Part shown: in pieces, positions 26,436 to 35,785 of the stretch
How positions within the stretch are numbered: position 1 is the stretch's first letter
Layout of the letters: each line of letters starts with the position of its first letter
Assembly: GCA_030628155.1 (NCBI GenBank)
Contig: DAOVRL010000002.1
Location: 1 to 64,000 of the forward strand
Origin: DAOVRL01 sp023128595
GTDB taxonomy: Bacteria; Planctomycetota; Phycisphaerae; Sedimentisphaerales; Anaerobacaceae
Reading direction: 5' to 3'
Length of the DNA stretch: 64,000 bases
Notes under the pieces: model-generated
What the model was told of the DNA's origin: nothing
What the model saw: only the letters and a program-made list of their open reading frames with translations
The model's database searches: none
Made by a program: the position numbers and the translations under genes

Positions 26436-26933
26436 CTATTTTTCACTTTCACCTATTTTATCGCGTAGTTTTGCTGCCAGCTCGTAATCCTCATTTTGGA
26501 CGGCGGCCTCGAGCTGCCGGCGCAGGCCCAGGAGCTCTATCTGCTTTTTCGTATCGAGCGAAGTTCTCGAAGGGAGCTTGCCGCAGTGGGCTGTTTGTCC
26601 GTTGTGGGCCTTTTCGACGAGGGGGCGAAGCGACTTTTCGAACACCTCATAATCATTTGGACAGCCTAAGACCCCCTCCTTGCGGAATTGGTCGAGCGTA
26701 AAGCCGCAGATCGGGCACGCGGCCTGCTGCTCCGAAGGATCGGAGAGCTCATCGTCGCTGGGCTGGACGGCAAGGAGGCTGCTGAGCAGCTCATTTATGG
26801 GGATATGGCTCTTGACGGCTATACCCTGCTCGGCGGCACATTGCTCACAGATGTGCATCTCGGAGCGGGCGCCGTCTGTAATCTCGGTCAGGTGAATAGT
26901 CGCATCCTTATTGTTACAAATCTGACATAGCAT
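26436..26933 (-). CDS. mcsA: McsA-like zinc-finger activator with UVR domain
   Basis: McsA activates McsB. The 165-residue protein has paired zinc-knuckle motifs (CQIC...CEQC and CPIC...GCPNDYEVFEKSLRPL) and a C-terminal UVR motif (QIELLGLRRQLEAAVQNEDY, then ELAAKLRDKI). The ATG at 26933 (MLCQICNNKDA) matches the family. An upstream frame extension overlaps the preceding gene and is not conserved. The mcsA-mcsB order is the Firmicutes arrangement. Confidence 0.9.
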   Translation of the reverse strand: MLCQICNNKDATIHLTEITDGARSEMHICEQCAAEQGIAVKSHIPINELLSSLLAVQPSDDELSDPSEQQAACPICGFTLDQFRKEGVLGCPNDYEVFEKSLRPLVEKAHNGQTAHCGKLPSRTSLDTKKQIELLGLRRQLEAAVQNEDYELAAKLRDKIGESEK

Positions 26934-27010
26934 ATCGCACCATCCCGTATTATACCAGAATCCTGCCCAAGTAATCGTCAAATTTGGAAATCGACTACAG
27001 GACGATTTTT

Positions 27011-27376
27011 CTATTTGGCGAACTTTGCCCAACAACCCGGCTCCTCACCGACCCTGACGCTTTGCAGATCAACACCTTCGGGCAGTTTTGGCTCGATCTT
27101 TTCATAAATGCAGGCGGCTACGTTCTCTGCCGACGGGTTGTCCCGTTGAAAATAGGCCATCGCACCCAAATGCGAATTATCAAACTCGGCGAGAATACCA
27201 CCAAGTAGGGCCCTGAGTCTGTGAAAATCCATCACAACACCCATCTTGTCGAGCTTTTCACTGCCGATCTCGGCAAGAACGGACCAGTTATGGGTGTGTG
27301 CGGACTCTATTGAGCCGTCCGGCAAGGCCAATTGATGCGATGCCCGAAAGCTCATTTTGACACTGACCGTGAACAA
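27011..27376 (-). CDS. PTPS/QueD-family protein lacking the usual catalytic cysteine
   Basis: This 121-residue member of the 6-pyruvoyl-tetrahydropterin synthase / 6-carboxytetrahydropterin synthase family has zinc-ligand histidines in FRASHQ and HTHNW and the conserved ENVAACIYEKI helix. It ends near VRVGEEPGCWAKF, where VxExP is the substrate-binding glutamate. The proton-relay cysteine four residues before the HxH (C-x-x-x-H-G-H in QueD) is isoleucine here (IESAHTH), with glutamate next to it. The reaction may therefore differ from QueD. The start appears to be TTG at 27376 with GGAG 8 nt ahead. It lies 77 bp before mcsA. Confidence 0.8.
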   Translation of the reverse strand: MFTVSVKMSFRASHQLALPDGSIESAHTHNWSVLAEIGSEKLDKMGVVMDFHRLRALLGGILAEFDNSHLGAMAYFQRDNPSAENVAACIYEKIEPKLPEGVDLQSVRVGEEPGCWAKFAK

Positions 27377-27521
27377 AGCAAAGACTCCAATCTGAAGACT
27401 AATAGCAGTCTGTCAAGTGTGGTTTTCTAAGGCAAACCTGTGGTAAAACCGCAGGCTAAATAGACTGCCTCGTTGCGCCGGCAATGACAACCGCACCTGA
27501 CGCGAAATATCGAATTTCGTA

Positions 27522-28016
27522 TTATTTTTTCTTATTGAGGCGTTTCTGCAAGCGATCATAGACGTTTTTCGGAACGAGGTTCGAGATGTTGCCGCCCAGG
27601 GTTGCGACTTCGCGAATCAGGGTCGAGCTGGTGAAGCCATATTGCTCAGAAGTCATAACAAAGACCGTTTCTATGCCGGCGACGGCGCGGTTGGTCATAG
27701 CGAGCTTGAACTCATAATGCACATCGGTTAGACTTCTCAGGCCTCGGAGAATGACGTTTGCCTCTTTTTGGGCGGCGTATTCAACGGTCAACCCGTCAAA
27801 GCTCTCCACCGAGACGCCGGGCATATCGGCAGTCAATTCGGCTATCATCTCCACCCGCTCTTCGGGCGTGAAAAGCGAGTTTTTGACAGGGCTTCGCCCT
27901 ACCGCAACAATAAGCTCGTCAAAGAGCTTTATGCCTCGTTCGATGACGTCCAGATGCCCGTTCGTAATCGGGTCGAAGGAGCCCGGGAAAACAGCCCTAA
28001 CAGATTTTCCGGTCAT
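27522..28016 (-). CDS. coaD: phosphopantetheine adenylyltransferase
   Basis: It makes dephospho-CoA from 4'-phosphopantetheine and ATP. The 164-residue protein has the nucleotidyltransferase motif AVFPGSFDPITNGHLDVIER (T/HxGH class), ILRGLRSLTDVHYEFKLAM and the ISSxxIRE-type signature FTSSTLIREVATLGGNIS. The start MTGKSVRAVFPGS at 28016 with AAAGG upstream fits the family length. The frame extends upstream without similarity. Confidence 0.95.
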   Translation of the reverse strand: MTGKSVRAVFPGSFDPITNGHLDVIERGIKLFDELIVAVGRSPVKNSLFTPEERVEMIAELTADMPGVSVESFDGLTVEYAAQKEANVILRGLRSLTDVHYEFKLAMTNRAVAGIETVFVMTSEQYGFTSSTLIREVATLGGNISNLVPKNVYDRLQKRLNKKK

Positions 28017-28395
28017 CAGCGTGCCTTTCGGTTCGTACCTGGCGACTCGTTCCCAGCGGGACGAATTACAATTATACCGACATCCGCGAACACAATCAAG
28101 GGCATTTGGCGAGGTTCGCAGATTTGAGGAAAACGGGCCGGGAAAGGAGGAGGCGTCTGAGAAGACATCCCGGCCCGCTTTAACCAGTCCCACAATACTA
28201 TACGCTTGCCGACAGTCAGAAGTTCGGCAAAGTCTGCGGCGAAGCATTGCAAATAGTATTCTCTCGGGTAAGGCGCATGTCAACTATTGATGATTTGGAT
28301 TCCCACTACCCGCTTTCACGGGCACAAGCCCCCAGGGCCGCTTGCGGGGCTTTGCGGGAACGACAGAAAGGGGCTGTTCTTTTTGCTGGACGCTT
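28017..28395. other. intergenic region between the S9 peptidase and coaD
   Basis: No gene is recognised in these 379 bp. A degenerate palindromic segment (CCCGCTTTCACGGG near 28309-28322, and CTTTGCGGGAACGACAG near 28353-28369) resembles the TTCCCGCGAAAGCGGGAA repeat family found at 61436-61455. Confidence 0.45.
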
Positions 28396-30441
28396 TTATT
28401 GTTTTAGCCACTGGTCGAGCCAGGCGATTACCGTTTCGTGCCAGAGGATGGAGTTGTTGGGCTTTAGGACCCAGTGGTTCTCATCCGGGAAGTAGAGCAG
28501 TTTGCTGGGGATGCCGAGGCGCTGGAGGGCGTTGAAGGTGGCCAGGCCCTGGGTGTCGACGACTCGGAAGTCCAATGCTCCGTGGATGACGAGCATGGGG
28601 GTTTTCCAATTCTTGACGTGGTTTACGGGGTTGTGCTTTTCGTAGCCGGGCGGGTTGTTCCAGGGTGTGCCGAGGTGGTCCCACTCGGGGAACCAGAGCT
28701 CTTCGGTGTCGAAGTAGGCCATACGCTCGTCGAGGTTGCCATCGTGGTTTACGAGGCAGCGGAAGCGCTCGGGCCAGTTTCCGGCAATCCAGTTGATCAT
28801 ATAACCACCGAAGGAAGCTCCCAATGCCGCTACCCTGTCGCCATCCATCCACCGATAGCGTTTCAGGGCGGCGGCCAGACCTTTCTTGAGGTCTTCGAGG
28901 GGCTTTCCGCCCCAGTCGCCTCGGATAGCATCGGTGAAGGCCTGTCCGTATCCGGTTGAGCCGTGGAAATCGACCATTACGGCGGCGTAGCCAGCTCCTG
29001 CGTAGGCCTGCGGGTTCCAGCGGTAATGAAAGGAGTTGCCGAAAGAGCCCTGCGGACCTCCGTGAATCAGAAAGGCCACCGGGTACTTCTTGCGCGGATT
29101 GAAATCAACCGGCTTGACTACGTAGCAGTAAACCGTTTCATCGTTCCATCCTCTAAGAGTGAACTGCTCATATTCGCCCATACGGGCAGCGGCGATTTTC
29201 TCTGCGTTGATGTTAGTGATCTTTCGGACATCGCTGGCATCGGGATTGACCGAATAGAGTTCGGTCGGTGAGCGCAGGTTGTTTGAGCCGTAAATAATTC
29301 TATCTGCCGCGGTGAGGGGCGAATCGATGGAGCCTTCTTTGACAACGGTTTGGACAGCGCCTGTTTTGACGTTGACGGCGAACAGGGACCTTTGGCCCGT
29401 ATTGGTTGCGGTGGCGTAAATCTTTTTTCCGTCCGGCGAAAAGCAGAACGACGAAGGGCTGCGGTCCCAGCTTTCGGTTAGAAGGCGCTCTTCGCCGCTC
29501 GGCCAGGTACGCAGGACGATTCGGAAGCGATCGGATTCGTAGCCGGGCCTTGCCATAGCCAGGTAGGCCAGGGTCTTGCCGTTGGGTGAGAAGAGCGGAT
29601 TGGTATCCCAGGCCTCGTTTTTCCCGGTCAGACATTTGGGTGGTTTGGAGCCGTCAATGGGGGCCAAGTAAAGGTCGAAGTCCGTTGACCAGGGCTCTTG
29701 CTCACCTACATCGCGGGCGGAGAAGATAACCGCCCTGCCGTCGGGAGTGAACGTGATTTCCTCGGGTCCGCCGAAGGGTTTGGACGGGGTGTCGGCATCC
29801 ATAGCGAGCATTACATCGACAGGCTCAGCTTGGGCTGCGGGCATCACAAACAGATGTGAGCGCCGGCCATCTTTCCAGGTGTCCCAGTGACGAACGAATA
29901 TTCGCTCGTAGATTCGTCCGGTGGTTTTTTTCCCTTCTATCTCGTCGAGTTTTTCCTTCGTTTGGGTTGGGCTGGAGCCGGGGAAGACTTCCATCGTGAA
30001 GGCTATGTGCTTTCCGTCGCCGGAGACGAGCAGGTTCGCCACGTCGAGAGGTTGATCTGTAATCTGCTCGGCTTCGCCGCCATCGATGCGAATCCGCCAG
30101 AGTTGTGACGAATCGGACCGGTTAGATAGAAAGTATATGGACTTGCCGTCGGGGGCCCAGCGGCCGCTGGAGTCGCCGGCGGCGTGGGAGGTCAGGCGGC
30201 GAAGGCCTGTGCCGTCGGTGCGAACCGTCCAGAGATCGGTGAGGCCCTTGTCGGCTTCGAGGTCGGTTGTTCGCAAGGTGAAGACGACCTGCTCGCCGTT
30301 GGGCGAGACATGCGGGTCGGAGATGCGATCCATCGCGAGCATATCGTGAACGGAGAAGGGATGAGTTTCGCCGGCCTGGGCTGAGGAGACTGGGAGACCC
30401 AAGCATAACAGAAAGAACCAACAAACAGATACCAGAGGCAT
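28396..30441 (-). CDS. exported S9-family prolyl oligopeptidase/acylaminoacyl peptidase
   Basis: The 681-residue serine peptidase has a signal peptide (MPLVSVCWFFLLCLGLPVSS, then AQA). A TolB/DPP-type beta-propeller (HVSPNGEQVVF, RWAPDGKSIYFLSNRSD, LFSPNGKTLAYL) is followed by an alpha/beta-hydrolase domain. That domain has oxyanion HGGPQGSFG, nucleophile elbow ALGASFGGYMINW (GxSxGG), an Asp near HGALDFRV and His in DENHWVLKP. AGGAG 7 nt ahead of the ATG at 30441 fixes the start. It probably degrades peptides in the periplasm. Confidence 0.92.
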   Translation of the reverse strand: MPLVSVCWFFLLCLGLPVSSAQAGETHPFSVHDMLAMDRISDPHVSPNGEQVVFTLRTTDLEADKGLTDLWTVRTDGTGLRRLTSHAAGDSSGRWAPDGKSIYFLSNRSDSSQLWRIRIDGGEAEQITDQPLDVANLLVSGDGKHIAFTMEVFPGSSPTQTKEKLDEIEGKKTTGRIYERIFVRHWDTWKDGRRSHLFVMPAAQAEPVDVMLAMDADTPSKPFGGPEEITFTPDGRAVIFSARDVGEQEPWSTDFDLYLAPIDGSKPPKCLTGKNEAWDTNPLFSPNGKTLAYLAMARPGYESDRFRIVLRTWPSGEERLLTESWDRSPSSFCFSPDGKKIYATATNTGQRSLFAVNVKTGAVQTVVKEGSIDSPLTAADRIIYGSNNLRSPTELYSVNPDASDVRKITNINAEKIAAARMGEYEQFTLRGWNDETVYCYVVKPVDFNPRKKYPVAFLIHGGPQGSFGNSFHYRWNPQAYAGAGYAAVMVDFHGSTGYGQAFTDAIRGDWGGKPLEDLKKGLAAALKRYRWMDGDRVAALGASFGGYMINWIAGNWPERFRCLVNHDGNLDERMAYFDTEELWFPEWDHLGTPWNNPPGYEKHNPVNHVKNWKTPMLVIHGALDFRVVDTQGLATFNALQRLGIPSKLLYFPDENHWVLKPNNSILWHETVIAWLDQWLKQ

Positions 30442-30524
30442 AACATTGCTCCTAAAGCTTAGAGGATAGTTGATTTGTCTCATAGTCTAATGAGAAAGAA
30501 CACACCCGGCAACTGTTGTGCCGC

Positions 30525-32162
30525 TCAAGTTCTAATTTTGGTTTTGGTCTGTTCGGGGCTGAGCGTGACGGGGATGTCGAGCCAGAAGGTTGAGCCGATG
30601 TCGAGCTCGCTATCGAGGCCGATGGTTCCTGCGAGCATGGCTGCCAGCTCCTTGCTGATGGTCAGTCCCAGGCCGCTGCCTGTGGATTCGCGGGTTATAG
30701 AGCCGTCGGCCTGGCTGAGTTTTTCGAAGATTTTTTCCTTGTCGTCTTCTGCGATGCCGCAGCCTGTATCGCTTATGGTAAAGCGGACGGTCTTTTCGTC
30801 GAGCATATTGGCCCGGACTTCGATTCTGCCGCGAGCAGGCGTGAACTTTACTGCGTTGCTGAGGAAATTATAGAGTATTTGCTGGACCTTGCCCGCGTCG
30901 GTGGTGAGGATTGGGATGTTGGGGTCGATGGTGTGTTCGATCTTGATTTTCTTTTTCTTTGTCAGCAGTGAGAACGAGGCGACCAGGCCTTCGCACAGTT
31001 TTGTTGCGGAGGTTTCTTCGATGTGCATCTCCATTTTGCCGGCCTGGGTCTTTGCCAGGTCCAGCAGGTCGTTAATCATATTTAAGAGTCTGTTTCCGCT
31101 GGTGATAATGTTCTCGGCGTATTTTTTACCCTTGTCGGTTTTTAAGACTTTAGGCTTATCCCGCAGGACCTGTGCGAAGCCCATTATGGCGTTGAGAGGC
31201 GTTCTGAACTCGTGGGAGATGTTGGCGAGGAATTCGCTCTTGACCTTGTTGGCTTTGAAGAGATCGATGTTGCGTTCGGAAAGTTGGATGATTTTGGCGT
31301 CGAGCTGTTTGTTTGCCTGTCTGAGTTTTTCCTGGGCTGCCTGGAGTCCGTCGAGCATGTGGTTGAAAGCGGTGGCGAGCTTTTCATATTCATCCCGGGT
31401 TGCTATCGAGCTTCTTATGTCGAGGTTGCCCTCTGCGACGTTGTTTGCAAGTGCGCGGAGCTGGCGGATGGGCCGGAGGATTACCCGCTGGGTTATCCAA
31501 TAGAAGGCAACGATGGCGCCGGCGCCTCCGATCAGCCATGAAACGCCAATCCAGATGCGGTTTAGAAAGACCGTTTTGCTGATTTCGCCGCCGACGCGGC
31601 GGGCCTGGATCACTACCGCCCCTACGGGCTCATTGAGCGAAAATGCGGTGGCGGAGCCCTGCGGATAGTGGCAGGTTATGCAGCCGTCTGTTGCCCTGAA
31701 AATTTTCACGTAGCTGCTCCGGAGGATGCCGTGCTCTTTGGTGAGCGTGATGTCATCGTCTCTGGCTTCGGCGGTTTTTAAAGATTCAATCATCTGTTTC
31801 TGTTTTTCGGTGAGCTGCTGTAGCTGTTCTTCGTTGTCTTTTGCAAAGTAAACCCAGCGTATTTCAGAGTTGTTCACATCCGCCACCGCTCCGGTATTGC
31901 TTAGCGACGGCAGAGCGGCCTGGGGGGAATCTTTCAGTCGGAAGTGCACACGCAGCAACAGCGTTTCGGCTTTTGCCTTATTGGTATCGAGCAGGCCTTT
32001 TTTCGTGAGCTGGCCCATCCAGATGTAGGGCAAGAGCAGAGCAAGGGCCAAGATGAAGATAACGGCGGCACCGAAGGCGAGCCTGCACTTTTCCGCCAGT
32101 GACAGAGGCCACAACCGAAGGAACTCCAAGGTTTTCCAAATTTTGTTCAAATTAAGCCGCAT
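30525..32162 (-). CDS. membrane sensor histidine kinase with c-heme-type DUF3365 sensor
   Basis: The 545-residue protein has TM1 (about 28-50), a periplasmic Tll0287-like/DUF3365 domain carrying CITCH at 161-165 (a covalent c-type heme motif) and TM2 (about 201-223). HAMP (about 224-280), a short coiled coil, and the HisKA dimerisation domain with SHEFRTPLN (H317) follow. The HATPase_c domain has the N box NAVKFTPARG and G boxes ISDTGCGIAED and STGSGLGLTIS. A redox or gas/ligand sensing role is inferred from the heme motif. No response regulator is adjacent, so its partner is elsewhere. Confidence 0.9.
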   Translation of the reverse strand: MRLNLNKIWKTLEFLRLWPLSLAEKCRLAFGAAVIFILALALLLPYIWMGQLTKKGLLDTNKAKAETLLLRVHFRLKDSPQAALPSLSNTGAVADVNNSEIRWVYFAKDNEEQLQQLTEKQKQMIESLKTAEARDDDITLTKEHGILRSSYVKIFRATDGCITCHYPQGSATAFSLNEPVGAVVIQARRVGGEISKTVFLNRIWIGVSWLIGGAGAIVAFYWITQRVILRPIRQLRALANNVAEGNLDIRSSIATRDEYEKLATAFNHMLDGLQAAQEKLRQANKQLDAKIIQLSERNIDLFKANKVKSEFLANISHEFRTPLNAIMGFAQVLRDKPKVLKTDKGKKYAENIITSGNRLLNMINDLLDLAKTQAGKMEMHIEETSATKLCEGLVASFSLLTKKKKIKIEHTIDPNIPILTTDAGKVQQILYNFLSNAVKFTPARGRIEVRANMLDEKTVRFTISDTGCGIAEDDKEKIFEKLSQADGSITRESTGSGLGLTISKELAAMLAGTIGLDSELDIGSTFWLDIPVTLSPEQTKTKIRT

Positions 32163-32253
32163 AAGCTTGTGTTTAGTACCGAGTATTTTATGTCGCGCAG
32201 ACGAAGCGAAAGGCCATAGGCTAAACGCTAAACATTGTTTGATTTGGTGTTTT

Positions 32254-34068
32254 TCAACTCTGTTCGTCTGCTTTTTCTTCGATAATATGCGAGTGTCTCT
32301 GTACTCGCAGGTTCAGCTCATCGAGCTGCTTTTGGTCCACTTCGCCGGGGGCGTCGGTCAAGAGGCACTGACCTCGCTGGGTCTTGGGAAAGGCGATGAC
32401 ATCCCTGATATTGTCCGTGCCGGCCAGGAGCATAACAAGTCTGTCGAGGCCGAAGGCTATTCCGCCGTGCGGGGGAGCGCCGTATTCGAGGGCCTTGAGG
32501 AAGAAGCCGAACCGCTGCTGTGCCTGGGCCTTCGATATATTGAGCAGGTCGAAAACTTTCGCCTGAACTTTCGGGTCGTGGATACGAATACTGCCGCCGC
32601 CGATCTCCGAGCCGTTGACGACGATGTCGTAGGCCTGGGAGCGAATGTTGGCGGGGTCGGTATCGAGCTTGTCGATATCCTCTTCGACGGGAGAGGTGAA
32701 CGGATGGTGGAGCGAATCGTAGCGTTTTTCATCCTCATCCCACTCGAACAGCGGGAATTCCACTATCCAGACGAACTCGAAGCTTTCCGGGTCATAGAGC
32801 TTCAGGTCACGGGCAATTTTGCACCTCAGCGGGGCCAGAGCTTTGTTGGCGGCTGCTTCGCTGTCGGCAATGAACAAAAGCAGGTCGCCGTCTTTTGCGT
32901 CGAATCGCTGCAATAGCTGCTGCTGCAATTCGGGGCTGAAAAACTTGGCCAGCCCTCCAATAAGAGTGGTGGTGTCGTTTTCCTGTTTTACCTTGAACCA
33001 GGCCAGGCCCTTGGCGTCGTAATCGGCTACGAAGTTTGTGAGGGTCTTTTCGATATCGCTTCTGGAGTACTTGTCGCCCGCCGGTGCGCAGAGGCCTTTT
33101 ACTACGCCGCCGTTTTCTATGACGGAAGTGAAGACCTTGAAGGTGCTCTGTTTGGCTATATCGGAGGTGTCTTTGAGCTTCATATCGAAGCGCAAGTCGG
33201 GTCTGTCGATGCCGTAATCGTCCATTGCCTGTTTGTACGTTAATCGGCGCATAGGAACTTTTACATCTATACCGAGTATTTGCTTCCAGATTCGGGCCAC
33301 CATGTTTTCATGAACGCCGATGACGTCATTGCTATCGACGAAGCTCATCTCGACGTCGATTTGCGTGAACTCGGCCTGCCTGTCGGCCCGCGGGTCTTCA
33401 TCGCGGAAGCAGCGTACTATCTGGAAGTATTTGTCAACACCGCTGACCATCAGGATTTGCTTGAAGAGCTGCGGCGACTGGGGCAATGCGTAAAAGCAGT
33501 TTTGGTGCAGTCTGCTGGGCACGAGGAAATCTCTTGCCCCCTCGGGCGTACTTTTGGCCAGCATCGGCGTTTCGATCTCCCAGAAGCCTAACTTGTCGAA
33601 GTAGTCCCGCACGAGAATGGTAACTCGGTGGCGTGTTTGGAGCTTACGCTGCATTTCGGGTCTGCGCAGGTCGAGATATCGGCTGGTCAGGCGAAGCTCT
33701 TCGCCGGTTTTTTCGGCGGCGCCTATTTCAAAAGGCGGCGTTTTTGCCATGTTGAGGATTTGCAGTTGGTGGATGAGCACCTCGATTTCGCCGGTCGGCA
33801 GCTTTGGATTTTTCATTCCTTCGGTTCTGGGCTGGACCACACCCTGGGCTGCAATTACCCATTCGTGGCGGACCGTTCTGGCCAGCTTGTGGGCTTGAGG
33901 CTGAGTTTCAGGGTCGAAGACCAGTTGGGTCAGGCCTTCTCTGTCTCGCAGGTCGATGAATACGAGGTTGCCGTGGTCGCGATAGGAATGGACCCATCCG
34001 GCTAAGGCTACCTTTTTGCCGGCGTCGCTGAGACGAAGCCGGCCGCAATTATGTGTCCTTTTGAACAT
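32254..34068 (-). CDS. aspS: aspartyl-tRNA synthetase
   Basis: This class IIb synthetase charges tRNA(Asp). The 604-residue protein has the N-terminal OB anticodon-binding domain (VALAGWVHSYRDHGNLVFID), class II motif 2 (FRDEDPRADRQAEFTQID), the bacterial GAD insertion (about 290-410) and motif 3 GIAFGLDRLVMLLAG. The length is typical for bacterial AspRS. The start is ATG at 34068, immediately after an in-frame GTG. Whether it also charges tRNA(Asn) cannot be told here. Confidence 0.96.
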   Translation of the reverse strand: MFKRTHNCGRLRLSDAGKKVALAGWVHSYRDHGNLVFIDLRDREGLTQLVFDPETQPQAHKLARTVRHEWVIAAQGVVQPRTEGMKNPKLPTGEIEVLIHQLQILNMAKTPPFEIGAAEKTGEELRLTSRYLDLRRPEMQRKLQTRHRVTILVRDYFDKLGFWEIETPMLAKSTPEGARDFLVPSRLHQNCFYALPQSPQLFKQILMVSGVDKYFQIVRCFRDEDPRADRQAEFTQIDVEMSFVDSNDVIGVHENMVARIWKQILGIDVKVPMRRLTYKQAMDDYGIDRPDLRFDMKLKDTSDIAKQSTFKVFTSVIENGGVVKGLCAPAGDKYSRSDIEKTLTNFVADYDAKGLAWFKVKQENDTTTLIGGLAKFFSPELQQQLLQRFDAKDGDLLLFIADSEAAANKALAPLRCKIARDLKLYDPESFEFVWIVEFPLFEWDEDEKRYDSLHHPFTSPVEEDIDKLDTDPANIRSQAYDIVVNGSEIGGGSIRIHDPKVQAKVFDLLNISKAQAQQRFGFFLKALEYGAPPHGGIAFGLDRLVMLLAGTDNIRDVIAFPKTQRGQCLLTDAPGEVDQKQLDELNLRVQRHSHIIEEKADEQS

Positions 34069-34334
34069 CACAGAATCTCTCTAAAATCGTATCCGGTAGA
34101 GCAACCAGGGAAAACTACATGCTATACGCTAAACGTCGTCTTTAGGATAGCCGAATAGGGGTGGTTCGTCAACAATGGCTTTTCTCTATTTGAGGCTCTA
34201 CGATTGACTGGTAACCGAAGCCGAGGTCTGGGGACGGTTTTGCCAGGATACTGTCCAAGCGCAGGCGACCTGCGGCGATGTGCCAAACACGACAGGAACG
34301 CGATTTCTGTCCGCCGAATCACGGTGGTGCGTAA

Positions 34335-34610
34335 TTACGGTTGCGCTGCTGTTTTATCTGAAGTTCGGGCGGCGATGAAGTTATAGAGCCAGGCGAATAT
34401 CGCACCGCCGATTGTTCCGTCGACGAGTGCCCAGAGCAAGCCAACAAGGCTGCCCAAGGGGGTAATACTATATCCCCTGTAGAGCTTTCCGATGAAAGTC
34501 ACATCGCCTGTTGCTCCTTCGAAGGCGATTATCCACCAGGTGAGGATGAAGAGGCCGAGGCCCCAGATCAGTCCGCAGGTCAACGCAAAGGCTTTGATGT
34601 TCAGTTTCAT
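34335..34610 (-). CDS. small two-TM membrane protein annotated holin-like in planctomycetes
   Basis: The 91-residue protein has two hydrophobic helices (about 8-30 and 51-82), with LTWWIIAFEGATGD and IGKLYRGYSITPLGSLVGLLWALVDG between and within them. Similar small proteins are, from memory, common in planctomycetes under the label bacteriophage holin, but there is no lysis cassette here. The start overlaps the stop of the upstream FG-GAP gene by 4 nt (34607-34610), so the two are co-expressed. The function is unknown. Confidence 0.7.
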   Translation of the reverse strand: MKLNIKAFALTCGLIWGLGLFILTWWIIAFEGATGDVTFIGKLYRGYSITPLGSLVGLLWALVDGTIGGAIFAWLYNFIAARTSDKTAAQP

Positions 34611-35785
34611 TTTCGATCTCCTTTGGTCTGATGCTCGATGAACATGTTTTGCAAATAGATGTGCTCATTTCCGTTCCAGGGCTTTGAGCAGATGTCGATG
34701 TCGCCGTCGCCGTCGACGTCGGCTGCCTTGGCTTCGTGGCAGCGTTTGCCGCTGAGGATAACGTGCTGCTGCCACTTTCGGCCTTTGGCATCGGTGTTTT
34801 CCCAGATGAACCATTTATGAGGGGGGCTTTTCGTCAACGGTCCACCGCCTGAGAAGACGTCGAGGTCGCCGTCGTTGTCGAAGTCGGCTACGGCGAGCGA
34901 GTGGAAGTCCTGGCCCGATTTGTCGGCAATGAGGTGTGTTATCCATTTTCGGCCTTTGCCGTCTTTATTTTCGTGCCATGCTACTCGTCCGCTGACGCAG
35001 TCGGCCTCGGCCTGGACAATGTCGTTATCTCCGTCCTTGTCGAGGTCGATCACCCAGGATTTTGTCGTCAGGGGGAATCTCGCGGCGGGCTGGCCGAAAT
35101 TGATGTTCTTGTGTGGGATCCACTTTGTTCCTTTTCCGTCGGCGTTCTCAAACCAGACGTTTGTGCGAACGACATCGTTGTCGCCGTCACCGTCGATATC
35201 GGCAACGCCGGCTGGGTCAATCGCACCGTGGACGGCATCGCCAATCTTGTGGCTCTCCCATTTTTTCGTGGGGTCGGAGGGGATCTTGTACCAGTATAAG
35301 GCGCTTCTGTCGCTCATAGCCACGAGGTCGAGTTTTTTGTTGCCGTCGATGTCGGCGGCGACATTGTCGTGGCACCTGAGTATTACACCGTTTGCGTATT
35401 TGATGAATTCCTGTTCACGGGGTCTGGCTGTGTTTCTGTACCAGGCACCGCCGGAGACCTGGTCGATCCAGCCGTCGCCGTCTATGTCGAAAGCGGTGCC
35501 GCCGACATCGGTGGGGGCTTTTTGTCCGAGCGTGTGCCGGACCCAATCGTCGGGGCTTTTGTATTCGAACCACCATATATCGCCGCCGTTGCAGCCGGCA
35601 ATCCAGTCCAAGTCGCCGTCTTTATCGACGTCGACGAGAGAGGTCTGGCCCATCTTGTTTCCGATTTGGGCGATTTGGTGGTACTCGAACGTGGGGAATT
35701 CCGCGAATACCGATGGACAAATCGGGAGAATCAGTGCAATTACAATCGACGCCCACAAGAGGCTTCTGGATTTGGAAGAAAGCAT
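34607..35785 (-). CDS. exported FG-GAP/VCBS-repeat protein
   Basis: The 392-residue protein has a signal peptide (about 1-28, WASIVIALILPICPSVFA) and at least six FG-GAP/VCBS-like blades with calcium-binding DxDxDGDxD loops (DVDKDGDLDW, DIDGDGWID, DIDGDGDNDV, DLDKDGDNDI, DFDNDGDLDV, DVDGDGDIDI). This forms a seven-bladed-propeller-like extracellular protein, perhaps polysaccharide-binding. It is translationally coupled to the small membrane protein. A 162-bp palindromic element ends 74 bp upstream of its ATG. Confidence 0.87.
   Translation of the reverse strand: MLSSKSRSLLWASIVIALILPICPSVFAEFPTFEYHQIAQIGNKMGQTSLVDVDKDGDLDWIAGCNGGDIWWFEYKSPDDWVRHTLGQKAPTDVGGTAFDIDGDGWIDQVSGGAWYRNTARPREQEFIKYANGVILRCHDNVAADIDGNKKLDLVAMSDRSALYWYKIPSDPTKKWESHKIGDAVHGAIDPAGVADIDGDGDNDVVRTNVWFENADGKGTKWIPHKNINFGQPAARFPLTTKSWVIDLDKDGDNDIVQAEADCVSGRVAWHENKDGKGRKWITHLIADKSGQDFHSLAVADFDNDGDLDVFSGGGPLTKSPPHKWFIWENTDAKGRKWQQHVILSGKRCHEAKAADVDGDGDIDICSKPWNGNEHIYLQNMFIEHQTKGDRK

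Noticed and set aside
34335..34610. Functional phage holin
   Set aside because: No endolysin or phage structural genes adjacent and it is coupled to an FG-GAP protein gene; the holin label is only an annotation habit.
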